Assembly (NCBI GenBank): GCA_002633025.1
Contig: NMRB01001298.1
Coordinates: forward strand, 120,722-184,721
Direction of reading: 5' to 3'
From: Notospermus geniculatus
Taxonomy: Eukaryota; Nemertea; Pilidiophora; Heteronemertea; Lineidae
Length of the DNA stretch: 64,000 nucleotides
Made by a program: the position numbers and the translations under genes. Under the pieces are notes generated by a model. That model was not told the DNA's origin, did no database searches, and saw nothing but the letters and a program-made list of their open reading frames with translations. Position 1 is the first letter of the stretch; each line of letters begins with the position of its first letter. This document shows, in pieces, positions 11,419-23,375 of the stretch.

Positions 11419-11625
11419 CTGGTCTTTGGGAATGCGACGCTGCTGCCCAGCAGAAAACAATGCGGAAATGGAAATATTTCTGATGATGACTTCCCTGCTC
11501 CTTTACCAGAAGTTTAGTATCTCGCTGCCGGAGGACCAACCGAAACCCAGCTTGGATGGGGTACAATGTATTATCATTGATTATCGCGCCACCTGAGTAC
11601 GAGGTTATTGCCAGAGAAAGACTAT

Positions 11626-13373
11626 CGAGAAATGCAGAATACGAAATATAAAGAGATGAACTCCCAATATCCTACGAAGTTTTCAATATAAAATAAAAGA
11701 TTTTATGCATGCGACCAGACTTGTTGCCTTTTTCAACGTCATGTAACTTGGGAGCTACACTGCAGAATGAAAATGGTCGAATATTATCACCAGCTGGACA
11801 AGCAAAATATGGGATGGGCGTGGGAAAAAAGAGCCGATACAAATGCCTGGATAGGATCACGTGAAACGCCCTTGGCAACTGAATTGGCGAGTTCTCTTCT
11901 GGAATTGTTTATGTGCATGCAGGCTGACGTATGCAAATCATCGATTTCCTTTGTCAAGTACATGAGATTACAAAGAAAATTTAACTTTTCTCCAAAAAAC
12001 CCTCGATTTTTGACAAAATTGGACATTTTTTTCATGTAAAATCGTTGTCTTCGTTTTGTAAAAATTTGGTAGTCTTGCACTTCAAAAAAATGTTCGAGAT
12101 CTCAAATCGGTGAAATTTTGATATTCTGATATTTCCGTGATATATTCACTTTTCCTTAAAACTTTTCGAACCAACAGGCTTATTACACTTCAAAGTATCA
12201 CATCCACACTTGAAAATCAACTGAGACTGATGACTGACTACCGAGAAATTAAGAAAAAACTTATGTTGCAATACTTTTGGCCAGTGAGTGGATGAAGCAT
12301 TTCATCGGAAAATTGCTCGAATCTGCGTTCGTCTCGACCGATTCAGAGAAATCGCCGAATCCTTGCTAATGCCGACGTCACATGAATGAACAAAGAATTT
12401 TCTCGCAGTGGCGTCATTTTTAGCACAGTTCAAGCTGGTTTTGGTAGACTAGGCCTACCAGTGTTTTTCGTTCTGTAGAATGAACATTTATTGAGATTCA
12501 CCAGTTGCCTTTTTTGCATCTGAAACTGGTCAAAAATTGTCATCGTTCTCGTGAGGTTCAGTTGTCGTGCGAGGAAATTAATTTTGAAAAACACACTTTC
12601 ATTTTTTGCAGAGGTAACGCAACTGGTACTAAATTGGGAATCCCAAATCCCAGTTCCCTTTGTTTTTTGTATCCATCATCGAGGCTAGCGAATCATGACC
12701 ATATTAGGTACTGAATTTCAAACCAATCCACCACAAAGAATTTTATCAGTGGAACAGTATTGCGAAATCAGTCGTTAAAATTTGTGGCAAGTACCAATTT
12801 CACCAGTAGGTGAAAGGATACAGAGCAACTCAGGTGAACGAAGAGGAATTGCAGAAGTTGTGGGAGTAATATCTGGATTCTTGTTTTCAATCATCGGACT
12901 AAGGTACATGTACATGCATGTAAAACAACTTGATGACCGTACCTAGCTGGTATGCGTTCAACATCAGGAATAGATATCGTGAAAAACAAAAACAATGATG
13001 CCTTTACAAAATTCCTTCTGTGAAGAAGGCGGGTTTCAGGAAAAATTGCTACTAGGCTAGGTTGGGGTCAATTTTCTGTACCCCATTGTTTGGAGATATT
13101 CAAGAAAAACTGCAGTCCATATACGTTTTTCCATCGGTGTATCTATAGCTGTATTTCCACCTATTCCAAACCCACCAAAACCCTGGGTGAACCCCGGGTT
13201 TCTTACGCGTACACCGACATGTATTCTTTTGCCGTGCCTAATAGACACGTGTTTGAAAACCCCGGGGATATTACACCCCCCGAGCTCGCCGGTTAGGTTT
13301 ACATAATAGTAAACTAATGAAATGTACTGAAAATAGGAAGCGCATGACGGGTTTTTTTCAAGCCCGGGAAAGA
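11626..13373. other. Spacer of the second duplicated block
   Basis: No gene seen. Diverged copy of the 5.4-7.3 kb spacer (TTCGTCTCGACCGATTCAG near 12330, TTGCCTTTTTTGCATC near 12505, GAGGCTAGCGAATCATG near 12682). It lacks the MITEs found at 5692, 6019 and 6865, so those entered the first block after duplication or were lost here. Confidence 0.7.
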
Positions 13374-13550
13374 CCAGGTGTAATAGGGAGTTTTCGCAAA
13401 GCCCCCGAAACGCCAACGTGAACGCCAAACCCATTGTTCGATGCCACGAAGAGAGCACCGAACAAAAGGATAGACGTACGCGTTGGCGTTTCGGGGGCTT
13501 TGCGAAAACTCCCNAACGGGGGGGGGGGGCAGTGAAAAACATTACACCTG
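13374..13550. mobile_element. Nested MITEs: GGGAGTTTTCGC hairpin inside GTGTAAT element
   Basis: Outer ends AGACCAGGTGTAAT and ATTACACCTGGTCT; the inner hairpin 13385-13513 has arms AGGGAGTTTTCGCAAAGCCC and GGGCTTTGCGAAAACTCCC. The order of nesting shows that the outer element inserted first. The inner family also occurs at 37827, 38210 and 57648. Confidence 0.8.
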
Positions 13551-13576
13551 GTCTAAAACCCCCCACAAATTTGGGA

Positions 13577-13740
13577 TAGGTGGAACTAAGGCTGCATTTA
13601 GCTGACACGCGGAATGCGGTATAGGGCCGCGGAATCCCCGGCGGAAGCGATTTGTTGTATGAGAAATGCATTGAACTTTCCGCTTACCGCGTTCCGCAAT
13701 CCGCATACCGCGTGCAGCTAAATCCAGCTTTAGGCTTATA
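13577..13740. repeat. GCGGAATGCGGTAT hairpin
   Basis: AAGGCTGCATTTAGCTGACACGCGGAATGCG is inverted at CGCATACCGCGTGCAGCTAAATCCAGCTT. A shortened relative is nested in the MITE at 25391-25585. Confidence 0.7.
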
Positions 13741-13815
13741 TTAGGGCCTAGTCTGATCGAAGAGTGATCAGATCTTTCATTCTGAATCTCCTTGTTGCAG
13801 GCATAAGAGTACACA

Positions 13816-15466
13816 ATGGCCACTGGCGGCAAGAAGCAGGGGACCAAAACGCTGTATCACTACACCAGTAAAGAAGCAAGTAAGGCCATCGATCGAGAGA
13901 AGCGAATCACCGCTTCGAAGAAGACAAACAGAGACGCCTACTTCGGAAAAGGCGTGTATCTTACAAGCAAATCTCCAACAGGGAATACGAAAGTTGGGAT
14001 AATGAGGAACAACTACGATGGCAGTAAGTTTATATGCATGTAGACATGAAAAGAGCAGGGCGAAGTGAATCATAAATGGGAATAATGGACAGTCATAAAT
14101 TCGAATTTATGTCCTGACACTAATTCGTTGGATCCAACCAATTACAGTACTGTACAGGAATTATTGTCAATCACAAAATATTTAGTGACTGTCATTGGCT
14201 AGTATTTATAAAATTTAGCAAATGCTTTTACTGACGATCTGCACAGCAATGTCCAATATAGGCCTAAATGTAATGCAAAACTTGAAGTAAAAGCATTTGC
14301 TATCTTTTATGAACATCACCCAATAAATGGGAATTACTGACTGTCATATATTCAAATTAATAGGGCCGTTTAGACAACAAGCCAAAAAACCACATTCAGA
14401 TTCAATCCGATTGGATCCGATCGACCGGCATCGGGTCTCATTTGCGTTTAGACAAGATTTGAATGTGGTCGTATGTGGTCCAATGTGGATTCGGGACCAT
14501 TTTAAATCCACATTGGACCGCTTTGGGTAGCGTTTACACGTAAGAGTTTTGAACCACAATCGGATTCGATCGGATCGCATGTGGATCTTTGCCTGTCGTC
14601 TAACGGCCCTAAAAATAGGGCCGTTTAGACGACAGGCAAAAATCCACATGCGATCAACACAGATTACGCTATTTGACCTACGTAGGTCAAATAAAAATCC
14701 CGCCAGATATGTGATGAAGGCTTTTTACATGTACATGTACTTCCATTAAAAATTTGAACATCCTAGCTCAAAAACGAAGGAAGTTGTGGCGATTTTTCGG
14801 GGAAATGGAAAGTCTGGTTCGGCTGAAAATCGATAGGTTCGTGAAGGACCCACATATACACCTTTCCACAAAAAATGAGAATAATTGGATTTAATTTGAA
14901 CGTGCTAGAGCAGTAACGTTGTTTTCACAAAACGCCCCCTGGTGGCCAAATGGAAAGTCCGATTCGGCCGAAAGGACCCACATAATTCGAACGTGCTAGA
15001 GCGGTAACGTCGTCAATGGACAGACGGACGTCCGTACGTAATGACAGACGGGCGGACGGCGCAGGGGACGACAATACCCGAGTGTATTAGTCCAGTCAAA
15101 ATACTGAAAAACCCATAAAAAATTATATCTGAACTGTGGGTGGGGTGGGCTTCGTCAGGAAAAGCCATGAAGTACTGGCCTCTTTTTTGTGGTCAGTTAG
15201 GTATCACCTCATGCAGTGGTCACGTAAATTTCGGCTACGTTCACAAACGCAATTTTTTTCCAGCTGAAGGACGGGCGGAGAAGAAAGTTTCCCAAAACAA
15301 AACCAGTAAGATCGAGAAAGCCATCGAAGTTGATGTACCAAAAGCAGATGTTGAGCGCGTCAAAAATACCGGCAGCAGAAACATCTATAAGACAGGGGGC
15401 GATCTCGATCTCAAGAAGTGTACCTATCGCATCGTTGATGGCCCAAAGACGACTCGTCGTAATTAG
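13816..15466 (+). CDS. Tox-ART-HYD1-type ADP-ribosyltransferase, copy B (2 exons)
   Basis: 136-residue paralogue of the gene at 8193. Exons 13816-14023 and 15264-15466 join in phase 1 at the same codon as in copy A. The signature is intact: LYHYT with His15, FGKGVYLTS with Tyr48, GGDLDL with Asp116/Asp118. The two copies are clearly homologous but differ at many positions, most at the N-terminus and around the exon junction, so duplication is not very recent and both frames have stayed open. No signal peptide. The intron holds an AATGGCTnGTATT MITE and a long ATGTGGA hairpin. Function in the host is unknown; a defence, NAD-related or venom role would be speculation. Confidence 0.82.
14193..14325. 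mobile_element. TGGCTAGTATTTATAAAA MITE in ART copy B intron
   Basis: Inverted AGCAAATGCTTTTACT and AGTAAAAGCATTTGCT with outer ATTTATAAAA and TTTTATGAA. Related copies at 51055-51185 and, interrupted, at 55796-56185. Confidence 0.7.
14363..14655. repeat. AGGGCCGTTTAGAC hairpin with partial second copy
   Basis: AGGGCCGTTTAGACAACAAGCC is inverted at GCCTGTCGTCTAACGGCCCT (ends about 14612). The right arm is followed at once by another arm (14617-14655) in opposite orientation. Internal words ATGTGG and GATCGGAT also recur inverted. Confidence 0.75.
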
Positions 15467-15638
15467 GTGAGGTTGATCTTGGAACGAAATTGTAGACAAC
15501 ATAACGAACTGGGATACCAAACTCGAGGAAGAATCATCCGGCCAATTATCAAATCGTGAACCGAAAGAAGCCGCACCTGCAGACAAGAACATCATCCCCT
15601 ATGAATTGGCATAACCTGCCAGAATGTCCCGCTAAAAA

Positions 15639-15875
15639 TAACCAGTGTTCTAGCCAGTCCAGTTTCACAGGGCCCCTGTTGAAAATTCAGAGGTAATTTT
15701 ACCAGCCTGTTCAAATTTTTACCACCCTGTTTAAAAATGTGATTTGCAATGCATTTTCTATTACACCACCCTGTTTGAATTTCACTCCCACCCTGTTTGA
15801 AAATCCAGGGCCTTAAAATCATAGGAAAATGCAGTCATCCCACCCTGTTTGGAACAAATTCTGGCTAGAACACTG
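15639..15875. mobile_element. TIR element CAGTGTTCTAGCCAG
   Basis: Ends CAGTGTTCTAGCCAG and CTGGCTAGAACACTG are perfect inverted repeats. The interior repeats CACCCTGTTTGAA four to five times. CAGTG...CACTG ends would fit a hAT-type element. Confidence 0.75.
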
Positions 15876-15931
15876 CATAACATGTGGTGTAAACACGGTT
15901 CGGAAACTGTAATACACGTAATTACCGCAAT

Positions 15932-16286
15932 AGGAGCTGTCAGCGAGTTGACCACTAGGTGTCACTAGGGCCCAATTCAATGCATTTAGCGGACCCAGTC
16001 ATTATCGATCGAGCAGCGATCATAATAGATTTACTGTACATTTGGTCCGCTAAGACTGTGCTGCCATCTGTTAGCAATACGCGCGGCTGACTGCTCCTAT
16101 TGCATACCGGTGTAATGTTTTTCAGCGTGACCCGTGCGCCAGCATGACAATCGGGTTGACGGAATAGGCGCGACTTGACAATGAGTGATACACAGAGAAA
16201 CAGTACATGTAAGTCTGTTTCCCAGTGTGTTCCAAACAATGGGGAGTCCCACAGAAAAATAGCCACACTGAAAAACATTACACCTG
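15932..16286. mobile_element. Two adjacent MITEs
   Basis: 15932-16102 is bounded by GCAATAGGAGCTGTCAG and CTGACTGCTCCTATTGC. It abuts 16108-16286, the inverted copy of the GTGTAAT element at 5692-5871. Neither has coding capacity. Confidence 0.72.
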
Positions 16287-16289
16287 TAC

Positions 16290-18660
16290 GCCAATTCCAA
16301 ACGAACTTGAGACGTAGTTTCATTGATTCGACAATTAGGCCTACGAAATGAAATATTGACCCGACATAAGACGAATGCAAGTGCACCACATTTCATGATA
16401 TACCGAAAAAATGTGATCGGATAACTCTGAGGATTTCTTTTTTGTCTTTTTCAGATAACCACTCACTGGTAGAGCGGTCCACCACCTCTATCCAGATGCA
16501 ATTAAAACGTAGATTAGGCAGCACCTGGAGCAGACACTGGATTCACAAGGCCAGCTGTACATGTATGTGAAGGGAAACTTGTTTGTTTGAAAAACACCGA
16601 CATGCAACAAGTACAAAATGTATAGACAATTTTTAGAAAAGATTTTGGAACGATTATCCTGCATCATCGCTCATCACATGGATTTATTACCGTGATCAGA
16701 GTTCCAAAATTTTGCTCTCCGAGGAAGAACCATGTTGAGCAACAAAATTGGCGTCAAACTCTCTGCAATTTACAATTTAGACTCGAAATTTTGCAACAGC
16801 TGGAAATTCATGTGGAATAGGTGTGTGCCTGGAAACGAATCGGTCCTTTGATTTCAAAAAGTGAAAACCATGACTAGCGACGACTGTTACTATGTTTGCT
16901 TTCTGAAAAAATAATTGTATCTTTCTACATTTACATGCGTGTTAAGTCGTGGCCTGTTATACATTTTCTTTGCCACATATGTATCACCCTGTAGTATGTT
17001 TTTGCTTCAAAAAATAATAAAACTGAATCTGATACATGTATTGCCAAAGTAGGCCTAATACGAAACTTGGAGGAAAATGACGACGGCGTTATCATACTTG
17101 GAATGTTTGTAAATTGTAGAAAGGATACTAATCGATCATTGCAATTCATTTTCCTGATTCTATCTACCGTGGCTGGAAAGTATCATATTTATTTTTTTTT
17201 CTGAATATTTATTTTTTTTCTAAATTATTATTTTTCATTCTAAATTCGATTTTTTCAATTTCCGCCGCATGGCGAAAATTATTTCCGCCGTGCAATTACA
17301 CCTGTACGCCAATTCCAAACGAACTTGAGACGTAGTTTCATTGATTCGACAATTAGGCCTACGAAATGAAATATTGACCCGACATAGTAAGACGAATCAA
17401 AAATAGATAAAGACCAAAAATATACCACTCTGAAACAGCCCAGCCCAAGGGTTTTAGTTATTTTTTTAAATAATAGATGGCGCATGCTCAAAAAAGTTGC
17501 AAAAATCTAAAATCTTTTGGCACCAAAATATAGGCAGGGGCACAAGGAACACTAATCACAACTTTGTTTGCGAATCCATGCATTCCCTAATGAGTAATTA
17601 GCAATTAAAGGGTCCTGCGCCACCTATATTTAAAAAAATGAACTCAACGTGCTGGTCCATGTCAGTCTGAGGTATAGTCATCTATTTAAAGATTGATATC
17701 TCTGAAACTAGTAGATGGATTTGATTGAATTTTATACTGCTTGCAGCCAGTGTCTAATTCTTTGACTTGGTGCAGTAACTTTCAGATCTTCCAAGTTTTT
17801 AGGGAGACAGCTGCCAATTTTACGCTTTTCAACGTTGAGAGTGGTACATTTTTGGTCTTTATCTATTTTTGGACGAATGCAAGTGCACCACATTTCTGGC
17901 AACGAAGACATGATATACCGAAAAAATGTGATCGGATAACTCTGAGGATTTCTTTTTTGTCTTTTTCAGATAACCACTGACTGGTAGACCACCTCCATCC
18001 AGATGCAATTAAAACGTAGATTAGGCAGCACCTGGAGCAGACACTGGATTCACAAGGACAGCTATACATGTATGTGAAGGGAAACTTGTTTGTTTGAAAA
18101 ACACCGACATGCAACAAGTATAGACAATTTTTAGAAAAGATTTTGGAACGATTATCCTGCATCATCGCTCATCACATGGATTTATTACCGTGATCAGAGT
18201 TCCAAAATTTTGCTCTCCGAGGAAGAACCATGTTATGGGCAACAAAATTGGCGTCAAACTCTCTGCAATTTACAATTTAGACTCGAAATTTTGCAACAGC
18301 TGGAAATTCATGTGGAATAGGTGTGTGCCTGGAAACGAATCGGTCCTTTGATTTCAAAAAGTGAAAACCATGACTAGCGACGACTGTTACTATATTTGCT
18401 TTCTGAAAAAATAATTGTATCTTTCTACATTTACATGCGTGTTAAGTCGTGGCCTGTTATACATTTTCTTTGCCACATATGTATCACCCTGTAGTATGTT
18501 TTTGCTTCAAAAAATAATAAAACTGAATCTGATACATGTATTGCCAAAGTAATACGAAACTTGGAGGAAAATGACGACGGCGTTATCATACTTGGAATGT
18601 TTGTGAATTGTAGAAAGGATACTAATCGATCATTGCAATTCATTTTCCTGATTCTATCTG
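16290..18660. repeat. Tandem duplication of the post-ART segment
   Basis: 16290-17165 and 17290-18660 are nearly identical (for example CCATGACTAGCGACGACTGTTACTAT at 16869 and 18368). The second copy is longer because of the insertion at 17398-17871. An A/T-rich joint (17165-17290) separates them. No gene seen. Confidence 0.85.
17398..17871. mobile_element. 474-bp TIR element with 7-bp TSD and empty paralogous site
   Basis: Ends CAAAAATAGATAAAGACCA are perfect inverted repeats. GACGAAT flanks both sides (17391-17397 and 17872-17878) and is present once at the uninterrupted copy (16370-16376). No transposase frame. The 7-8 bp duplication would fit a hAT-like element, but the ends are not typical. 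Confidence 0.88.
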
Positions 18661-20522
18661 TTGGTAATACATGTACATTTGGCCTGCTCAGGTGCCAAGA
18701 AATCGCGTTTCCGGCACTTTTACTAAAAATATTTTCCGGGAAAGATCCCCGCCGGGGCTTCGCGCCTTCGGCGCCCACGCCCATTTCAAAATGCCCATTT
18801 CAAAATGATTATACATCATTATACATCACATAGAATGAACATCATATACTGTTTAGTGTATTAAAATAGCTTTGAGATTCACCAGTTGCCTTTTTGCATC
18901 TGAAGTTGGTCATAAAAATAGATCGGCGGTAAAAATAGCTCTCGTGGGGTTGTCACTCGAGGAAAATCCCGGGGGAAAATCATTTTGAAATGGGCGTCCC
19001 CCCCCCCCCATTCGGCAACTCCTGCACTCCAGCACGGCCTGTTTCTCAACTTTCATGGCAACTGGACTGTTGGAGAGTTCTGTTCTGGAATTAATGTGCA
19101 TGCAGGCTAACGTACATGTATGCAAATCATCGATTTTCCTTTGTCTAGTATCAATAAAGCATTTTCATTGAAAAGATTCCTCGAATCTGCGTTCGTCTCG
19201 ACCGACTCAGAGAATCGCGGAATCCTTTCAAACGCCACGTCACATGAATGAACAAAGAATTTTTCGCAGTGGCGTGATTTCAGGACAGTTCAAGTTGGTT
19301 TTGGTGGCCTACTGGACAGGTGTAATTTTTCTATAGAATGAACATCATATACTGTATTAAAATAGCTTTGAGATTCACCAGTTGCCTTTTTGCATCTGAA
19401 GTTGGTCATAAAAATCGATCGGCGGTAAAAATAGCTCTCGTGGGTTGTCACTCGAGGAAAATCCCGGGGGAAAATCATTTTGAAAAACACACTTTTATAT
19501 TTTGCAGCATCCAGGTGGCGAAACTGAAGAAATTGGAAATCCCACACCCGAATTCCCTCTTTGTTTTGGCTGCGTAAACGAGGCTAGCGAATCATGGCCA
19601 TATAAGGTATTGAATTAACCAGTCGACCACAGGGAATTTTAATTGCGATTAAAATTTGGTGACAAGTAGACCTACCAATTTCAGTCAGAAGGTGAGAGGA
19701 CAGAGAGCAGTTCAGGTGAACGAAGAGAGAGTCGTTGGAGTAATAATATCTGGATTATTCTTTTCAATCATCGGACTAAGGTATGTACAATTTGATGGCC
19801 GCGTACCGACTGGTACGTAGGTCTATTTAATACCCGCTGAAAATATTAGGTGTGATGTTGATTTCCGGCTATATTTTGCCAAACTCCCCACCCAAAAAAA
19901 ATCAAGAAGCCCATCGGGAGTTGGCCTAAAGGTTGCGGGTTAATACTCTAAAACTCCCACTTACCTGTCCCTTTCCTGAACTGCGAAAACAACGACTAGG
20001 CCTAATGCCGGCTGTACATTTAGGATTTTTCTTGTACTAAAAATTATAAATGGGGCCTATGGGTGTCCATAATCCATTTCAGCTAGGCAATCGGTGGCTT
20101 GTGACCGAAATCACCCTTTATGAGCCTCAATATAATTTTTAGTAGGCCTACCGTACAAGAAAAATCCTAAGTGTACAACGACCAATGGTTTTGTTGAGTC
20201 ATTCTTTGCCTAGAAAATTTAGACCCTCGCCGAATTGACAGCATCGTAGGCCTGACTGAATGGGCCACACCCACAAACTATAATTCCTCTATTGCCTTAC
20301 ACCACTGACATGACGGAAAATGCATAGCTGGTCATATAACGTCTCATGTGCATATACAAATACGTAATGCTGAACCTAGGACCTTTGTATCAAGAGGTGG
20401 GTGGAGCTACATTCTCTAACTTCCATGACCTCCTAGGCCTACCTATATAAGGCCCAATCTGATCGAAGAGGTGATCAGATCTCACATTTGAATCCTTGTT
20501 GCAGGCATAAGAGAAGTACACA
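18661..20522. other. Spacer before truncated ART copy
   Basis: No gene seen. It contains a third copy of the block spacer (TTCGTCTCGACCGACTCAG about 19192, GAGGCTAGCGAATCATG about 19573). The segment GTTGCCTTTTTGCATCTGAAGTTGG occurs twice (18885 and 19381), an internal duplication. A hairpin lies at 20015-20180 (TTAGGATTTTTCTTGTA arms). Confidence 0.7.
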
Positions 20523-20590
20523 ATGGCCACTGGCGGCAAGAAGAAGAGGACCAAAAAGCTGTATCACTACACCAGTGAAGAAGAGGCCAC
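20523..20590 (+). pseudogene. Truncated third ART-HYD1 copy
   Basis: Starts with the same MATGG-type beginning and keeps LYHYT, but similarity to copies A and B stops abruptly after about 22 codons and the frame closes within another ten. No second exon is found downstream. It is preceded by the same GAATCnCCTTGTTGCAGGCAT context as the intact copies, so it is a remnant of the duplicated block. Confidence 0.85.
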
Positions 20591-20674
20591 GAACCCCGTG
20601 GTCTACGTATGCTAGAATCCCTCCTACGTTACGTGAACGGCTACAACATATATGAGCACTAACTCCCCGGTCAC

Positions 20675-20815
20675 AGTTGCACAAAACTCATGTTAGCGCT
20701 AACATCATGTTAAATGACGTAAAATGACAATGGATTTTGACGTCATCTAACATAAAAGTTAGCGCTAACACCATGTTAGCGCTAACATGAGTTTTGTGCA
20801 ACCGGCCCCAGGTTG
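20675..20815. repeat. GTTGCACAAAACTCATGTTAGCGC hairpin
   Basis: Arms GTTGCACAAAACTCATGTTAGC and GCTAACATGAGTTTTGTGCAAC plus an internal inverted GTTAGCGCTAAC. It lies right behind the truncated ART copy. Confidence 0.8.
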
Positions 20816-22950
20816 ACATCCAGAGTACGCCTAGGCCTACAATTTAATAACCCAATCCTCACTATCCAATTTTGAAAGATTGGTTGAACTGGATGTTTCA
20901 GCCTAATTCGTTGGGCCTAAAAGCGGCTACCATATTCAAGGTAAGCCTAATTGGATCACTCAGCAAATCAGCAGTTAGGCTACTTGCATTCTACACACTT
21001 GTAGGCCTGCTTGGAAACATTACTTCGAGTCTGTGAGAGTAGGTAAAAATCCTCGACAGCAAATTTCCAACAGCATACCGAACCTGTGTGGATGCAAAAG
21101 AGCGGGGCCTCCACTATGAACCTACACTAGGCCAGCGTAATTCTGACTGTAGACTGCACATGGGGCCCTCATGATTCTTCTAATTAAGGCTGACATTGGC
21201 CACCCCCTTCTGGATGGTAAGCAAAGGGGCTGCCTGACACGACAGTAGGCCTAGGGTAGTCCTACGTCTTACTCTTGATCATGCATGTCATGACAACTTT
21301 GGGGCCAAGGGCCAGGCCGACATTCAACGGTAGGCCTAGTGGTACAGGCTATCAAATAGGCCTACCTGTCCTAGACGTAATTTTAGATGCAGAGCAGCTG
21401 GAGGTGAGTCAATTCATGAAACTGAACGCGTATTCCCAAGAAAACGTGTTAGGTCCCTAATTTGGTAAGCCTATTTGAATTAAATTGAAATTAGAAGCGC
21501 TGACCACGTGCTACAACGCCACCCCGACACGCACGTACATCGCTTGTACATGCGTCATACAATGTATACCCTTATCAGTCATGCACAGCAGACGACGATA
21601 CAGACCTTCGGATATTTGTCCTTTATTATGACTACTTTGTCATCTGATTCGACCCTAAGTTCAGGATCTTCAGCAGAGGCGTAAAGCCCATGACTCCAAT
21701 GCCCTGGAACTCTCTTGGTTGCAGTCGAGGCCTCGTCTGACAACTTTCTTTTCAGCATCTTCGCGAAAGCGGGAATAAATTTTACGGACGCCGTTTTCTT
21801 TTTTCAGTCGGCCGTGCATCATGTGCGCCAGATCCGTTTCCGTCTCCGCCGCTTCGGTCCAACCTCAATGACAGCGCCACTACACAACAGCGGCGGAAAG
21901 AGGAACTGAACTCCATTGACTGAAAGTTGATTCAGGATTGCACGGAGTTAAATAAGATTTGCACATATTATTCAGTCAAAAACGCAACAGCATCAATATA
22001 TGATTCACAACGAAGGTTAATCTTTCCATCAGATTGAGTCAGTTCAGCGACTATAGGCCTAAAGAATGTTTAAAGTCCACATTATTTTCGTGACAGCTAC
22101 TTGACTGTTGTGCCTTCTGAGTTCCCGCAGGTTTGTCCGCTATATTTGACTTGACCCGAAAACTTGTTAGGTCCCTAATTTGGTAAGCCTATTTGAATTA
22201 AATTGAAATTAGAAGCGCTGACCACGTGCTACAACGCCACCCCGACACGCAAGTACATCGCTTGTACATGCGTCATACAATGTATAACGGTACCCTTATC
22301 AGTCATGCACAGCAGACGACGATACAGACCTTCGGATATTTGTCCTTTATTATGACAACTTTGTCATCTGATTCGACCCTAAGTTCAGGATCTTCAGCAG
22401 AGGCGTAAAGCCCATGACTCCAATGCCCTGGAACTCTCTTGGATGCAGTCGACGCCTCGTCTGACAACTTTCTTTTCAGCATCTTCGCGAAAGCGGGAAT
22501 AAATTTTACGGACGCCGTTTTCTTTTTTCAGTCGGCCGTGCACAATGTGCGCCAGATCCGTTTCCGTCTCCGCCGCTTCGGTCCAACCTCAATGACAGCG
22601 CCACTACACAACAGCGGCGGAAAGAGGAACTGAACTCCATTGACTGAAAGTTGATTCAGGATTGCACGGAGTTAAATAAGTTTTGCACATATTATTCAGT
22701 CAAAAACGCAACAGCATCAATATATGATTCACAACGAAGGTTAATCTTTCTATCAGATTGAGTCAGTTCAGTGACTATAGGCCTAAAGAGGAAAAGAAGG
22801 GCAACATAAATCATCCTAGTTTCCGTAACAGACCTAAGATGGCGCTGCAATAGATTGCTTTGAACCGCGAACATTCTGGATTATAAAGATGACGTGTCAA
22901 TTGAACGAATAGGCCTATCTATTTTCAATTAAGAAAGATTTGCAAAGGCG
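20816..22950. other. Spacer with a ~625-bp tandem duplication
   Basis: Units 21441-22066 and 22159-22788 (offset about 718) are nearly identical, starting AAAACnTGTTAGGTCCCTAA and ending ACTATAGGCCTAAAGA. A 64-codon open frame is shared only because the duplication is recent. A third partial copy (CCAACCTCAATGACAGCGCCAC) lies at about 24520-24740. No gene recognised. Confidence 0.75.
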
Positions 22951-23218
22951 TTGATATCAAAAGATTCGTTGATATTGAACATATAATCAAGAAATTTCAA
23001 TTTTTGGCGTAACTGAACAAATTTTTGTCAGGCATAGTACAAGTCTGTAAATTTCGCCCNTATACATTCTCAGTGAAGTGTGTCAGGACCGGTGGTCCCC
23101 TAGTATAGTATCGAACCACAAGAACCTGTGATATAATCAAGAAATTTCAATTTTTGGCGTAACTGAACAAATTTTTGTCAGGCATAGTACAAGTCTGTAA
23201 ATTTCGCCCACTACTCAC

Positions 23219-23375
23219 GTGCTGGCTAAGTCATGTGGTTACTTCGCACTTATATTGAAAACAAATTCATTATACCCGACTAACTTTAGGGGATCGAATC
23301 CCATCAACATCCCGATTACCACTGATGCCATCCAGCATTTTTATTTTTTCATTCTTTTTGTATAATTCTGGTCGT
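23219..23375 (+). repeat. tRNA-derived SINE-like repeat, copy 1
   Basis: TGGCTAAGTCATGTGG (23223-23238) fits an RNA polymerase III A box and GGATCGAATCC (23291-23301) a B box. The tail is T-rich with TATAATTCTGGTCGTCAT. No acceptor stem can be folded, so it is not a tRNA gene. Further copies follow at 23978, 24977, 26370 and 27806. An ~110-base upstream segment (AATCAAGAAATTTCAATTTTTGG) travels with the first three, so some copies arose by local duplication. Confidence 0.6.

Larger units (their letters stand above)
10888..11625 (+). pseudogene. P450 exon 5 pseudogene split by a transposon
   Basis: Duplicate of the last P450 exon with about 200 bases of upstream intron (from about 10690). The exon starts after the same TTCCTGTTCCAG acceptor, is interrupted at 10943 by a ~476-bp element and resumes at 11419. 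After the insertion the haem loop has three extra bases (Cys-Cys-Pro-Ala in place of Cys-Pro-Gly), another six-base insertion near CTCCTTTACCAG, and the final stop is lost. No other P450 exons accompany it, so it is a dead fragment carried along with the ART gene. Confidence 0.85.

Noticed and set aside
13057-13671. 204-codon minus-strand frame
   Set aside because: It runs through a nested pair of hairpin MITEs and an undetermined base; no known domain and no splice support.
21715-22633. 64-codon frame conserved in two copies
   Set aside because: The conservation reflects a recent 625-bp tandem duplication, with no recognisable domain.
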